Assembly: GCF_014649755.1 (NCBI RefSeq)
Contig: NZ_BMTQ01000011.1
Span: forward strand, 186,001 to 250,000
DNA from: Streptomyces litmocidini
GTDB taxonomy: Bacteria > Actinomycetota > Actinomycetes > Streptomycetales > Streptomycetaceae
DNA length: 64,000 nt
Reading direction: 5' to 3'
The position numbers and the translations under genes were made by a program. Under the pieces are notes generated by a model, which made no database searches, was not told the DNA's origin, and worked only from the letters and a program-made list of their open reading frames with translations. Shown here one piece after another: positions 36,628 to 43,909 of this stretch; within the stretch, counting starts at the first letter, position 1; each line of letters begins with the position of its first letter.

Positions 36628-36649
36628 GGCCCGGCCCCGCCGACCGCAC

Positions 36650-36822
36650 CCCCGGCCCCCGGCCCCCGGCCCCCGGCCCCCGGCCCCCGGCCCCCGGCCC
36701 CCGGCCCCCGGCCCCCGGCCCCCGGCTCCCGGCTCCCGGCCCCCGGCTCCCGGCTCCCGGCTCCCGCAACCCCTACAACTCCCGCAGCTCCCGCAACTCC
36801 CGCAGCTCCCGCAGCTCCCGCT
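36650..36822. repeat. 7-bp and 9-bp microsatellites at a gene end
   Basis: About 16 copies of a 7-bp unit (GGCCCCC, later GGCTCCC) from 36650 to about 36765, then 9-bp units (CCCGCAGCT/CCCGCAACT) to 36822. The 9-bp part lies inside the 3' end of the acyl-CoA synthetase gene, whose stop is at 36773-36775. The 7-bp part fills the gap to the protease gene. Confidence 0.92.
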
Positions 36823-38419
36823 TGAGGATCTTCCCCGTCGGATTCCGGGGCAGCTCCTCCGTCCGTACGAGGATCCGGGCGGGCACCTTGAAGGCGGCGA
36901 GGCGCGTCCCCACGTGCGCCCGCAGCGCCTCGGTCGCCCCGGCCCCCGTCCCCGCGCCGGGACGCAGCCGCACCACGGCCACGACCTCCTCCCCGAGCAG
37001 CGGATGCGGCACCCCGAACACGGCGGCGTCGACGACGTCCGGGTGCCCGTTCAGCACGGTCTCGACCTCGACGCAGTACACGTTCTCGCCGCCGCGGATG
37101 ACCATGTCGGTGAGCCGGTCGACTACGGCGACCCGCCCGCCCGCGTCGACGCGGGCGAGGTCGCCGGTCCGGAACCAGCCGTCCGGGGTGAAGGCGGCAC
37201 GGGTGGCGTCCGGGTCCCCCCAGTACCCGCGGACGAGGCACTGCCCGCGCAGCCACAACTCCCCCACGCCCCCGGCGTCGGGCCGGTCGATCCGCACCTC
37301 GGTGACGGGCGAGGGCCGGCCGACGCTCCCGGGGTGGGCGCGGTACTCGGCGCCGACGTTCGACAGGACCCCGCCGCAGGTCTCGGTCAGCCCGTACCCG
37401 TTCCGGGGCTCGATCCGCTCCCCGTACCCCTCGGTGAGCCCCGCGACGATCCCGGGCGGGGCGGCGGCGCCCCCGGTGCTGAGGAGCCTGAGGCTCGTCA
37501 GCGGGTCCCCGGTGCGGCGGGCGAGATCGAGCAGCTGGAGCGCGGTGGTGGGAACCCCGGCGAAATGGGTGACGCCCTCGTCCCGCATCAGTTCGAGGGC
37601 GAGCCCGGCGTCCCACTTCCGCATCGTCACCAGGGTCCCGCCGGCCGCCATGACGGCGTAGAACGAGGTGAACGCGGCGACGTGGAAGAAGGGGAACGCG
37701 GTCAGGGACACCATCGCGGGCCCCGTCCCCGGCACCTCGCCGCGCGCGAGGGCCGCGGCGGCGGCGAAGTACCGCGGGTTCATGGCGGCCCCGACCTGCG
37801 CACGGTGCGTGGCGACGGCCCCCTTGGGCCGCCCGGTGGTGCCGGAGGTGTAGATGATGGTGGCGTCGTGCTCGGGCAGGACGTCGACGTCCGGCGGCCC
37901 GAGCAGGGGATCGGTGTCGGCGGCGTACGCGACGAACCCCGCCTCGGCCTCCCCCCGGAAGACGATCCCCGGCACGCCGTGCCGGACGGCCCACGCCCGC
38001 ACCCGCCCGACCCGCTCCCCGTCGACGAGCAGCACCCCGGGCGAGCAGTCGTCGAGCGCGTACGCGAACTCGTCCTCGGTCCACCAGGCGTTGAGCGGTA
38101 CGGCGACGAGCCCGGCGAGCTGCGCGGCCCAGAAGGCGATCTGCCACTCGGGCAGGTTCCGCATGGCCACGACGGCCCGGTCCCCCGGCCTCAGCCCGTA
38201 CTCCCCGACGAGCCGGCGCGCGAGCCCGCAGGCGGCGTCGAAGAACTCCCGATAGCCCATCCGCACGCCCTCGGCCACGAGGAACGTCCGGTCCCCGTAG
38301 CCCCAGGTCACCTCGACGAACTCCCGCAGCGTCCGCGGACCGCCGACGTACGCCCCGTCCTCGACCGCGAAGGGCGCCCCGGGCGCGAGGAGCCCCTCCA
38401 ATCCGTCTGCCGCCGCCAC
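36773..38419 (-). CDS. Acyl-CoA synthetase (class I adenylate-forming)
   Basis: AMP-forming ligase activating a carboxylic acid to an acyl-CoA, 548 residues. ATP loop IIYTSGTTGRPKGAVATH (motif I), NGYGLTETCGG (motif II), GWFRTGDLARVDAGGRVAVV and DRLTDMVIRGGENVYCVEVE (hinge), and the catalytic lysine in ELPRNPTGKILKREL. The C-terminus ends with five copies of R/L-E-L from the 9-bp microsatellite. GTG 38419 has GGGAGG 5 bases upstream; the open frame continues further but is not conserved-looking. Fatty or aromatic acid preference cannot be judged. Confidence 0.9.
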   Translation of the reverse strand: MAAADGLEGLLAPGAPFAVEDGAYVGGPRTLREFVEVTWGYGDRTFLVAEGVRMGYREFFDAACGLARRLVGEYGLRPGDRAVVAMRNLPEWQIAFWAAQLAGLVAVPLNAWWTEDEFAYALDDCSPGVLLVDGERVGRVRAWAVRHGVPGIVFRGEAEAGFVAYAADTDPLLGPPDVDVLPEHDATIIYTSGTTGRPKGAVATHRAQVGAAMNPRYFAAAAALARGEVPGTGPAMVSLTAFPFFHVAAFTSFYAVMAAGGTLVTMRKWDAGLALELMRDEGVTHFAGVPTTALQLLDLARRTGDPLTSLRLLSTGGAAAPPGIVAGLTEGYGERIEPRNGYGLTETCGGVLSNVGAEYRAHPGSVGRPSPVTEVRIDRPDAGGVGELWLRGQCLVRGYWGDPDATRAAFTPDGWFRTGDLARVDAGGRVAVVDRLTDMVIRGGENVYCVEVETVLNGHPDVVDAAVFGVPHPLLGEEVVAVVRLRPGAGTGAGATEALRAHVGTRLAAFKVPARILVRTEELPRNPTGKILKRELRELRELRELREL

Positions 38420-38660
38420 AAGGACCTCCCGTCCGGACCGGAGAACACGACCGGCCGCCGACCGAACCGGAAGCCGCCCGTCATCCTGACGGGATCGGTG
38501 GTCGATGTCCACGCCCGCCGTTCCCGCGGAGGGCGACCGCCGCGAAGGGAGGGAGCCGGTCGGACATCCCCCGCCCCCGGCAGCACGCCGCCCACGCCCC
38601 ACCACCGGCTCAAGATCCCGACAGCGCGACATCTCCCCGTACACCGAGCACGCCACCCGC

Positions 38661-38666
38661 TACACT
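38661..38666 (+). promoter_or_regulatory. Likely -10 box for tRNA-Arg
   Basis: TACACT 42 bases before the tRNA; no clear -35. It is the only good -10 match in the 289-base gap after the acyl-CoA synthetase start, which otherwise holds no gene. Confidence 0.4.
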
Positions 38667-38708
38667 GGCGGCGGCGAACAGGCCCTCACCGGCCACTCAC
38701 CAGGCCCG

Positions 38709-38781
38709 GCCTTCGTAGCTCAGGGGATAGAGCACCGCTCTCCTAAAGCGGGTGTCGCAGGTTCGAATCCTGCCGGGGGCA
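38709..38781 (+). tRNA. tRNA-Arg (anticodon CCT)
   Basis: 73 nt. Acceptor GCCTTCG pairs with CGGGGGC using G-U pairs, D arm TAGCTCAGGGGATAGAGCA, anticodon stem CCGCT/AGCGG with loop CTCCTAA (anticodon CCT, codon AGG), and T arm GCAGGTTCGAATCCTGC. CCA is not encoded. Its 3' half is the core of the attachment site used by the adjacent decayed elements. Confidence 0.95.
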
Positions 38782-38784
38782 CAG
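38745..38784 (+). other. attL: attachment core in tRNA-Arg 3' end
   Basis: 40 bases identical to 40003-40042, covering the anticodon-stem 3' side to just beyond the discriminator base. The intact tRNA lies on this side only. Confidence 0.8.
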
Positions 38785-38787
38785 ACA

Positions 38788-38830
38788 GAAGGGCCAGCTC
38801 AGGAGGGGTTTCCTCCAAGGCTGGCCCTTC
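38788..38830 (+). terminator. Hairpin after tRNA-Arg
   Basis: An 11-bp outer stem GAAGGGCCAGC/GCTGGCCCTTC with an inner AGGAGG/CCTCC stem, seven bases after the tRNA. Confidence 0.75.
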
Positions 38831-38975
38831 GGCGTTTCAGGGGTTGTGCCACAGGCGTGCCAGTACGCGCACTGACGAGCCAGTTCATGGCGACGTGTCA
38901 CCCGACCATGATCCACCACTCAAGATCATTTGAAGACACTGCCTAGGAGCCCCCCCGGGAATGTCCGGCCCCTGC

Positions 38976-39560
38976 TCACACCAGGCACTCGAAGATGCCG
39001 TCCCAGAACGCGGAGCCGTCCACGTTCAGATCGCGGGCGATCATGCGCTCGCGCAGATCGGCGGCGACGGCCGCGCGTGCGGTGTCGTCGGCCGATTCCA
39101 GTTCGGTGCTCGACTCGGCGATGAGCCCGAGGAGCACTGCCAGGTCGGGAAGGGAGTCGGCGGCCGGGCCCTTCCACCCGGCACCATGGTCCCATCCGTT
39201 GGGGTCGTAGTGGGTGATGTCGCCCAACTCCCCGCCGAGCATCAGCTGCTGGTCGAACCAGGTGGCCACGGTGAAGGCGAAGTTCGTGGGCGGGGAGTCG
39301 TCGTCGGGGTAGCGTTCCCCGTAGATCTCGTCGGCATCGCACGGCTCCAGCCCGTCCTCGTCCCACAGGTGCCTCGTGTCGATCCCCACGATGTCGAGGT
39401 GGACTGCGGGAAAGCCGACCGTCAGCAGGAACTCCCTCGATGCGGTGTGGGTCAGCTCGGCCGGCAGAGCGGCCTCGTCCGGCCGCCAGAGCGAGCCTTC
39501 GCCCAGCCGTTCCTCCAGCCACAGCGCGTCCGGTATCAGCGGAGTGTCGTTGCTCTTCAC
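38976..39560 (-). CDS. SUKH-4-like immunity protein (orphan)
   Basis: 194-residue acidic cytoplasmic protein resembling SUKH-4 family immunity proteins, which neutralise polymorphic toxins (often nuclease or deaminase toxins). The N-terminus TREFLLTVGFPA-type strand (here TASREFLLTVGFPAVHLD) and ATWFDQQLMLGGELGDITHY followed by GWDHGAGWKGPAADSLPDLA fit the SUKH pattern of a compact fold ending in acidic helices. The start is GTG 39560. No toxin gene is next to it, so it is an orphan cargo gene of the tRNA-Arg island. Family assignment is from pattern recognition only. Confidence 0.6.
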   Translation of the reverse strand: MKSNDTPLIPDALWLEERLGEGSLWRPDEAALPAELTHTASREFLLTVGFPAVHLDIVGIDTRHLWDEDGLEPCDADEIYGERYPDDDSPPTNFAFTVATWFDQQLMLGGELGDITHYDPNGWDHGAGWKGPAADSLPDLAVLLGLIAESSTELESADDTARAAVAADLRERMIARDLNVDGSAFWDGIFECLV

Positions 39561-39599
39561 TGCGTAGCCCCCGATGGTGCGAGTCGTTCCGTCATTGCC

Positions 39600-39629
39600 C
39601 GGCCCCAGTCAACCGCATGACTGGGGCCG
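39600..39629. terminator. 12-bp hairpin upstream of the immunity gene
   Basis: Perfect stem CGGCCCCAGTCA/TGACTGGGGCCG, loop ACCGCA, 39 bases before the immunity gene start. The next 370 bases up to the second att copy show no gene. Confidence 0.5.
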
Positions 39630-40002
39630 ACGAACGGGGCGGCCTCCGGAGCCGTTGCCGCGTGCAGGAGACTGAGAAGGTTCGCGCGTGGCCGGCGCCG
39701 GCAGGGCACTCTTGGCCATCGGCGGAGCCTGGCCGTCGGCTGGGTCCCGGGCTTGCACCGGGCCGCCCCCGGGTAGAGCCAGGGATACAACTGCACTACC
39801 GAGCTGGGCACCTCGGAAGCCGACCGCGCGCAGGCGGACCCTGTCCCGAGGCACTGCCAGACGCCGGCGAAGGCCGTGCCACATCCGTGCCAGATCGGGC
39901 GGGGAACCACGGGGAACGAGGGGCGTGTTCGGGTTCTGGGATATCGATCAGCTCTTGCATCGTCTATGCAGGTCAAGCCGAGGTTCGCCCTACCGCTCCC
40001 CC

Positions 40003-40042
40003 AAAGCGGGTGTCGCAGGTTCGAATCCTGCCGGGGGCACAG
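40003..40042 (+). other. Second att copy
   Basis: Identical over 40 bases to the tRNA-Arg 3' end; weaker identity (two mismatches) continues left to about 39992 through the anticodon stem. It lacks the tRNA 5' half, so it is not a tRNA gene. Confidence 0.85.
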
Positions 40043-40045
40043 GAC

Positions 40046-40080
40046 AAAAGGCACTTCCGGATTCTCCGGAAGTGCCTTTT
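40046..40080 (+). terminator. 15-bp hairpin after second att
   Basis: Perfect stem AAAAGGCACTTCCGG/CCGGAAGTGCCTTTT with loop ATTCT; the T-run makes it a good intrinsic terminator in both directions. Confidence 0.8.
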
Positions 40081-40110
40081 GGCATCCACGGCCGACATCG
40101 ACGACGCCGG

Positions 40111-40494
40111 TCAGGGACGACCGGGCCGCCTCTTGAGCAGCCGGTCCATGTGACTGATCGCCTCGCGCTGGGTGTCCTGGACGACGTGCGTGTACACGTC
40201 CATCGTGATGCTGATCTGGCTGTGCCCGAGGATCTCCCTCACGACGCGGGGCGCGACGCCGGCGGCGGTGAGCAGCGTCGCGCGGCCGTGCCGGGCATCG
40301 TGGAGCCGGATGGCACGGAGCCCGGCGGAGGCGGCGACGCGGGCGAAGGAGCGGTACGCGTTCCGAGGCTCGACCGGTCTGCCCGTACGCGTAGTGAAGA
40401 CGCGGTCGCTCCCCTTCCACTCCTCCCCCGCCTTGACCCGCTGATCGTTCTGCCGCGTCCGGTGCCAGACGATGCCTCCGGCGGGGGCTCTCAG
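40111..40494 (-). pseudogene. Tyrosine recombinase (integrase), 5'-truncated
   Basis: About 128 codons of the catalytic domain survive. They include RTRQNDQRVKAGEEWKGSDR, then IRLHDARHGRATLLTAAGVA with the active HxxR, REILGHSQISITMDVYTHV with the GH histidine and the nucleophile Tyr, and an end DRLLKRRPGRP. The arm-binding domain and the first catalytic Arg are missing; the upstream frame degenerates into Pro/His-rich translation. The surviving 3' end faces the second att copy at 70 bases, the usual int-att arrangement of actinomycete integrative elements. Confidence 0.8.
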
Positions 40495-40679
40495 GCTCCG
40501 GGACGGAGGGGACCCGTGCGCGGGTGCCGGCCGGTGGGGTGTGGCGGTGGGATGAGGCTGATGCGGCCACGCCGGAGGAGTCGAAGTGCCCTTTGGCGAG
40601 CTTCAGGCACGTAAAGGCGGCAGCGGGTCGCCGAGACCCGCTGCCGCGGAAGGTGTTCCCCTTCTTGCGTCATGTGAGG

Positions 40680-40922
40680 TCAGTTCTGTCCGGGTGGGGC
40701 GTGGCCGGCCGGGTTCTGGTTCTCGCTCTCCTGCGTGAGCCCGCCGCCCGTACAGCTCGGCTGCTGGCCACCGGGCTGGTGACCGCCGTTGTTGGTGCAT
40801 TGGGTGTCAACCGGCTGGATCTTGGCGTCGGCGACACTAGCGCCGCCGAGGCCCAACGCGAACGCTGCGGCGCCCGCGGCAAGTGCAGCTCCCAGCCGTC
40901 TGGCTGTCAGTCTGCTCGGCAT
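40680..40922 (-). CDS. Small secreted protein
   Basis: 80 residues: signal peptide about 1-33 (basic start PSRLTARRLG, hydrophobic core, likely cleavage after ADA) and a mature part of roughly 47 residues rich in Asn, Gln, Gly and Pro with two cysteines (TQCTNN and PSCTGG). ATG 40922 follows AAGGAGG by 10 bases. No known family recognised. It lies within segment B of the island, so it may be cargo, but it could also predate the insertion. Confidence 0.6.
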   Translation of the reverse strand: MPSRLTARRLGAALAAGAAAFALGLGGASVADAKIQPVDTQCTNNGGHQPGGQQPSCTGGGLTQESENQNPAGHAPPGQN

Positions 40923-41340
40923 CTCGACTCAGCCTCCTTCTCGGCTGCACGACAAAGTCGTCCGTCGCTTGTCCTTGGCCACGCTTATAGCGCCTATCGG
41001 GCATGTCAAATCGAAGGCCACATTGTGGATGGATCATCTCATGGTGGACGTACGGGAGGGTCCTTGCCTGCGCGGCATCCGGATCGAGAAGCGGCGTCAC
41101 CCTTCACGTAGGCCGCTCTTGCCGCAGCTCTCGACTCGGCGAACCAGCCGGCCGCAGTGATCATCGTGCCGCTGCTCGCCGGAGCCCAGCAGCCTTGCCC
41201 GCGATCGGGCCGCCAAGCCAACCCGTGACGCCTGACATCCACGGCTGACATCGACGACGCCGTACGGAGGCACACGCGAGCGTCCCGGTACGGCAGCCGT
41301 GCCGTCGGGCGAGGCGGCCGTCGTCGGCTTCCGGTCGAAC

Positions 41341-41384
41341 TCCTCGAGCGGGCGTCGCAGGTTCGAATCCTGCCGGGGGCACAG
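41341..41384 (+). other. Third att copy (attR)
   Basis: 44 bases matching tRNA-Arg 38741-38784 with three mismatches; the T-arm part GTCGCAGGTTCGAATCCTGC is identical. It marks the right boundary of the island. Confidence 0.8.
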
Positions 41385-41388
41385 GGAG

Positions 41389-41422
41389 AAGGGGCAGGCA
41401 CCGCTTTCGGTGCCTGCCCCTT
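41389..41422 (+). terminator. 15-bp hairpin after third att
   Basis: Perfect stem AAGGGGCAGGCACCG/CGGTGCCTGCCCCTT, loop CTTT. It is probably the original chromosomal terminator of tRNA-Arg displaced by the insertions. Confidence 0.8.
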
Positions 41423-41476
41423 TCCCATGAGGGTGCTCGCGCCCCCCGTGCGGGTGCGCGGGGGGCCGGTGCGTCC

Positions 41477-41770
41477 CTAGCGGACGACGACGTTGTGGGC
41501 CGGGATGACCGTGGGCTGCAGGTCGGCGTGGCCGAGGGCGGCCAGGACCGGGCCGAAGGTCTTCGCGTGGGCTTCAAGGGCCTCCGCGCTCTCCCAGACC
41601 TCGGTCACGCGGAACCCTCCCTCGGCCGGTCCCGCCGCGTGGGAGATGAGGCCGGGGCTCCCCACGTCCGCGAACCGAGTGAAGCCCTTTCCGTCGGTCA
41701 CCCGGTCGATGACCTCGTCGTAGAGGTCCTGTCCGGCGCCCGGCAGGTCGAAGGTGACGATGATGGCCAT
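41477..41770 (-). CDS. Antibiotic biosynthesis monooxygenase-domain protein
   Basis: 97-residue single-domain protein with a dimeric alpha/beta-barrel (ABM) pattern: AIIVTFDLPGAGQDLYDEVI, GPAEGGFRVTEVWESAEALE and AHAKTFGPVLAALG. Such proteins include cofactor-free monooxygenases and heme- or quinone-handling enzymes; the reaction is not predictable. ATG 41770 begins the conserved MAIIVTFD. The larger frame upstream belongs to a shadow of the next gene. Confidence 0.8.
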   Translation of the reverse strand: MAIIVTFDLPGAGQDLYDEVIDRVTDGKGFTRFADVGSPGLISHAAGPAEGGFRVTEVWESAEALEAHAKTFGPVLAALGHADLQPTVIPAHNVVVR

Positions 41771-41862
41771 GCGGGTGCCTTTGCCTCGGTCCGCCGCGTG
41801 GCTGCGGCAGCGTCCGTGGATCCTAGCGCTTCGGAGCCGTTCGAGCACGCAGAGTGAGACGG

Positions 41863-43776
41863 TCAGCGGAGTTCTTCCGGGCAGGCCGTGCCGCGCGAGA
41901 GTTTGTACGGGGCTCCCAGGCGGTAGACGCCGGCCTTCGGGGCGACGAGTTCCGTCCACTCGTCGCCCTCCGGGTCCGCCTCGGCCTTGAAGAGGCAGCC
42001 CTTCTCGTTGGCGAAGACCTTGGGGATCTCGGTCTCCGAGGCCTCGCGGGCCAGCTTCGAGGCCTCCGTCTCCTTCGGCGGTTCGATCTTGCCGCCGTTC
42101 TCGTCCATGAGGGCGAGCCAGGGCGAGTACGGGACGCGGATCAGGACCCGGCCGGGGCTGTCGACCCGGATCACGACCTCGTTCTCCTCCGCGCTCTGCA
42201 CCTCGGCCGGCGGGTCGGCGAGAGGCGTCGGGTTCTGCACCTCGTACAGCCGCCAGTTCTCGTCCGACCAGACCTGCTTCAGGTACGACAGGCCCTCGCC
42301 GACCAGCTCCGCCTCCTGCTCGGCGCCCGAGTCGGGGGCTCCGGTGGGCAGGACGACGTAGTGGACCGCCCAGCGGTGGAGCCAGTCCCGGTAGTTCGCG
42401 GCGTTCAGCGTGTCGTCGTAGAAGAGGGGATTGCGCTCCATGTCCGCCTGGCGGTTCCAGCCGCGCGCCAGGTTGATGTACGGGCTGAGCGCGGAGGACT
42501 CGCGGTGGCTGGACGCCGGCACGACCTCGACCCGCGCCTTGCCCGCGTCCCGGACCTGGAGCTGGTTGACGAGCGGCGCGAGCTCGCGCGCCCAGGACGC
42601 GTCCGGGGCGGTGCGGATGACGTCGTCGACGCCCTTGAAGCCGATCCAGAAGTTCAGTCCCGCGACGGCGAGCAGCAGCGCGTACCAGCGGCGTGAGCGC
42701 GGCGTCGTGTACGGCAGGGCGGCGAGCAGCACCACGCCCGCGAAGAGCATCGGCAGCCGGGAGATGTTCGAGCCGATCTGGGAGTCGATCAGCCAGGTCA
42801 GGAGGGTGCCGATCGTGTAGACCGCCGCCGCCGTGCGGACCGTCCGCCAGGTCTTCGGGACGAGGAGGAAGGTGAGGGCGCCGAAGAGGAGCGGCAGCGC
42901 CGTCGAGCCGAAGGCCATCGGCTGCGTGCCCGAGAACGGGAAGAGCCAGGAGGAGAGGGCGACCACCGCCACCGGGGCGAGGCCCAGGGCGTACGCGCCC
43001 GGGCGTCGTTTGTTCAGGAACAGTGCCGCCGCCGCGATCCCGAGGAACAGGCCCGCGACCGGGCTGCACGCCGTCGCCAGGCCGGCCAGCGGGGCGGCGA
43101 CCGCCGCCTTCGCCCAGCGTTTGCGGCGCCAGCGGTACGGCCAGCAGAAGACGGCCGCGACCGCGCCGAGCGCGAACATCATGCCGAGGCCGAAGGTCAC
43201 CCGGCCCGAGAGCGCGTTGCAGAGGAAGGCGAAGACGCCCGCGATCGAGCAGACCAGCGGGTTGCGGACCGCCCGCACCCGCACCAGGATCAGCGCGGTC
43301 AGGCCGGCCGACAGCGTCCCCGCGACCATCATCGTGCTGCGGACGCCGAGCACCGACATCAGGTAGGGCGAGACCACGCTGTACGAGACCGGGTGCATCC
43401 CGCCGTACCAGGCCAGGTTGTACGCGGAGTCCGGGTGCCGTCCGACGAACTCGGCCCAGGCGTCCTGCGCGGCCAGGTCCCCGCCGCTGTTCGCGAAGAG
43501 GAAGAACCACAGGACGTGGGTGAGGGCGGCGAGCCCGGTGGCCGCCATGACCGTGTACCGGCGCTTGCGCCGTGGGGCGCGGGCGGGGGTGGGAGCGGGG
43601 GGTGCCGGGGCCGGTGCCGGGGCGGGCCGCTGCGTCGGAAGCACTATTCGCGGGAGCGAAGAGGGTCCGATATCCGTGGTCGGGCCGCCGTCGGTGTCAC
43701 GAGCTTCATGGGCATCACGGTAGACGTCGGGGTCGGAGTCCGCGCGGTCGGCGCGTGTCGGCTCGGCGGTGGTCAC
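41863..43776 (-). CDS. Large polytopic membrane protein, GT-C-like
   Basis: 637 residues. A disordered Pro/Ala-rich N-terminus (1-70) precedes about 10 helices between residues 74 and 370, then a soluble, probably extracytoplasmic C-terminal domain of about 260 residues. The first outer loop NSGGDLAAQDAWAEFVGRHP and the helix pattern resemble GT-C glycosyltransferases or streptomycete proteins often labelled simply as membrane proteins. It lies just downstream of a D,D-carboxypeptidase on the same strand, so a cell-wall role is possible. No catalytic motif is firmly identified. Confidence 0.7.
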   Translation of the reverse strand: MTTAEPTRADRADSDPDVYRDAHEARDTDGGPTTDIGPSSLPRIVLPTQRPAPAPAPAPPAPTPARAPRRKRRYTVMAATGLAALTHVLWFFLFANSGGDLAAQDAWAEFVGRHPDSAYNLAWYGGMHPVSYSVVSPYLMSVLGVRSTMMVAGTLSAGLTALILVRVRAVRNPLVCSIAGVFAFLCNALSGRVTFGLGMMFALGAVAAVFCWPYRWRRKRWAKAAVAAPLAGLATACSPVAGLFLGIAAAALFLNKRRPGAYALGLAPVAVVALSSWLFPFSGTQPMAFGSTALPLLFGALTFLLVPKTWRTVRTAAAVYTIGTLLTWLIDSQIGSNISRLPMLFAGVVLLAALPYTTPRSRRWYALLLAVAGLNFWIGFKGVDDVIRTAPDASWARELAPLVNQLQVRDAGKARVEVVPASSHRESSALSPYINLARGWNRQADMERNPLFYDDTLNAANYRDWLHRWAVHYVVLPTGAPDSGAEQEAELVGEGLSYLKQVWSDENWRLYEVQNPTPLADPPAEVQSAEENEVVIRVDSPGRVLIRVPYSPWLALMDENGGKIEPPKETEASKLAREASETEIPKVFANEKGCLFKAEADPEGDEWTELVAPKAGVYRLGAPYKLSRGTACPEELR

Positions 43777-43865
43777 TGCGGCCCTTTCCCGTGCTGCTGC
43801 CCGTCTCGCTTCTCGCTTCTCGCGCGGGTCACGCGTACTTCTCGCCCCCCGGAGACGCTAACAGC

Positions 43866-43894
43866 CGGGCGCCCCGGAGAATCCGGGGCGCCCG
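43866..43894 (-). terminator. Hairpin after D,D-carboxypeptidase
   Basis: Perfect 13-bp stem CGGGCGCCCCGGA/TCCGGGGCGCCCG with a three-base loop, 16 bases after the stop codon. Confidence 0.8.
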
Positions 43895-43909
43895 GCCGAG
43901 CGGGTGGCC

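Larger units (their letters stand above)
38745..41384. mobile_element. Two stacked, decayed integrative-element remnants
   Basis: Three copies of the tRNA-Arg 3' end (38745-38784, 40003-40042, 41341-41384) divide the region into segment A (about 1.2 kb) and segment B (about 1.3 kb). Segment A carries a SUKH-4-like immunity gene. Segment B carries the catalytic end of a tyrosine recombinase facing its left att copy, and a small secreted-protein gene. Each att copy is followed by a different strong hairpin. No replication or transfer genes remain. The 420 bases before the third copy have no gene but contain a 27-bp near-copy (41236-41262) of the sequence next to the recombinase 3' end (40083-40109). 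Confidence 0.75.

Noticed and set aside
40003..41384. Two further tRNA-Arg genes
   Set aside because: Both copies lack the acceptor 5' strand, D arm and most of the anticodon stem; they are att remnants.
41039..41428. 129-codon minus-strand frame before the third att copy
   Set aside because: Arg/Ser/Ala-rich translation crossing the att core and terminator, no ribosome site; considered non-coding.
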